Assembly (NCBI RefSeq): GCF_000212395.1
Contig: NC_015499.1
Coordinates: forward strand, 186,001-250,000
Origin: Thermodesulfobium narugense DSM 14796
GTDB lineage: Bacteria; Thermodesulfobiota; Thermodesulfobiia; Thermodesulfobiales; Thermodesulfobiaceae
Reading direction: 5' to 3'
Length of the DNA: 64,000 nt
The position numbers and the translations under genes are program-made. This document shows positions 63,661 through 64,000 of the stretch, piece by piece. The notes beneath the pieces are model-generated. The model did not search any database. It was not told the DNA's origin and worked only from the letters and a program-made list of their open reading frames with translations. Within the stretch, counting starts at the first letter, position 1. Each line of letters begins with the position of its first letter.

Positions 63661-63870
63661 ATGATTGGTACTCAGGAGTTAGTTATTGTTTTGGTAATAG
63701 CTTTAATCTTGTTTGGGCCAAGCAGATTGCCAGAATTAGGGAATTCTGTTGGTAAGGCTATAAAGTCCTTCAAAGAAGGGATGGATGAGGTTACGCAAGA
63801 GCCTAAAAAAGAAGAGAAAAAAGATGCTACAGAGATTAGTGCAAAGGTTGAGGATAGCGAGAAAAAGTAA
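63661..63870 (+). CDS. tatA: TatA, twin-arginine translocase pore-forming subunit
   Basis: A 69-residue protein: membrane segment (about 5-21), FGPSRLPELGNSVGKAIKSFKEGM amphipathic helix with the Phe-Gly hinge, and an acidic/basic tail. It starts on the base after the mobA-fdhD stop with an SD (GGAGG) within that gene. Together with tatC it would form a minimal TatAC system; no tatB is visible. Confidence 0.93.
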   Translation: MIGTQELVIVLVIALILFGPSRLPELGNSVGKAIKSFKEGMDEVTQEPKKEEKKDATEISAKVEDSEKK

Positions 63871-63877
63871 AGAACTT

Positions 63878-64000
63878 TTAATGTAGCCTCAAAATAAAGT
63901 TTATCAAAAAGGCTATTGCAATAATTAAAGAAATGAAGTTGATTTCTTTAAATCTTCCAGTTAGGACTTTTAGTGAGACATAAGATATAAAACCTGCAGC
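63878..64000 (-). CDS. C-terminal end of a purine permease (AzgA/PbuG-like NCS2 family), 5' end outside window
   Basis: The minus strand encodes 40 residues then TAA: AAGFISYVSLKVLTGRFKE followed by a hydrophobic segment. This resembles the last helix and its preceding loop in hypoxanthine/guanine permeases of the AzgA/PbuG group. It converges on tatA. The gene continues beyond the window. Confidence 0.65.
   Translation of the reverse strand, partial: AAGFISYVSLKVLTGRFKEINFISLIIAIAFLINFILRLH

Noticed and set aside
1-64000. CRISPR arrays, insertion sequences, prophage or integron features
   Set aside because: No regularly spaced repeats, transposase, integrase or terminal inverted repeats were seen; the gene content is ordinary chromosomal.

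Overview
The window is AT-rich, gene-dense chromosomal DNA from a flagellated, diderm, probably anaerobic bacterium. Diderm: a complete Mla-type lipid transporter (permease, ATPase, MCE protein), MurJ, an EnvC-like LytM protein and a pstS lipoprotein. Anaerobic: a selenocysteine tRNA with SelB, an FdhD-type formate dehydrogenase maturase, a class I fumarase alpha subunit, several radical-SAM/Fe-S proteins, and the DUF39 plus NIL-ferredoxin homocysteine pathway typical of strict anaerobes. Two SpoVS proteins and a spoVS-miaB order recall Firmicutes, while the envelope genes are diderm. The mixture reminded me of Thermodesulfobium-like lineages; that is an impression, not a result. No insertion sequence, prophage, CRISPR array or rRNA gene was found.

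Layout. 1-8.5 kb: a motility block of tightly overlapping genes (HD-GYP phosphodiesterase, csrA, fliH, fliI, flhF, flhG), an acidic unknown protein, a methyltransferase-glycosyltransferase fusion and a convergent DUF2225 gene. 8.6-14.7 kb: secG, a membrane glycosyltransferase, a divergent PAS histidine kinase/OmpR regulator pair, pstS behind a PhoB-like box, and a sirtuin/metallo-beta-lactamase operon on the minus strand. 15-22.4 kb: C4-dicarboxylate metabolism (malic enzyme, four-subunit succinate dehydrogenase/fumarate reductase, a GltD-like oxidoreductase, fumarase alpha) and a small HELTH metallopeptidase. 22.5-35.3 kb: housekeeping (lepA, hemW-like, DUF951, DegT aminotransferase, recJ, relA/spoT, uvrC), a 36-residue membrane peptide, an EnvC-like LytM protein and an M16 peptidase. 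35.3-43.7 kb: miaB, spoVS, a chemoreceptor, an rRNA pseudouridine synthase, a TusA-like/NifS-like pair, an Rrf2 regulator and murJ. 43.9-53.5 kb: tRNA-Pro, a second spoVS, DUF4446, LytM peptidase, bactofilin, rsmI, metG, tatD, Memo, cutA and mlaEFD. 53.6-58.4 kb: aspartate-family amino acid genes (ApgM-like, thrB, lysC, DUF39, NIL-ferredoxin). 58.5-64 kb: tRNA-Gln, a PfkB kinase, tRNA-Sec, selB, tatC, a mobA-fdhD fusion, tatA, and the 3' end of a purine permease on the minus strand.

Most notable: (1) a cysteine-desulfurase homologue (40508-41635) that keeps its active-site Cys but has Ile where the PLP-binding Lys should be and Ala for the PLP-contacting Gln, translationally overlapped with a TusA-like protein whose CPxP motif reads CPMH; (2) a MobA-FdhD fusion inside a tRNA-Sec/selB/tat cluster; (3) a four-fold 11-bp TTAAC array before pstS next to a two-component pair that seems to share a palindromic -10 element and to lack leaders; (4) a candidate attenuator before metG; (5) two SpoVS paralogues, one beside a bactofilin/LytM cell-shape module; and (6) a UvrC without its C-terminal HhH domain. 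Several start codons were moved to internal GTG/TTG/ATG codons because a Shine-Dalgarno (SD) sequence pointed there.
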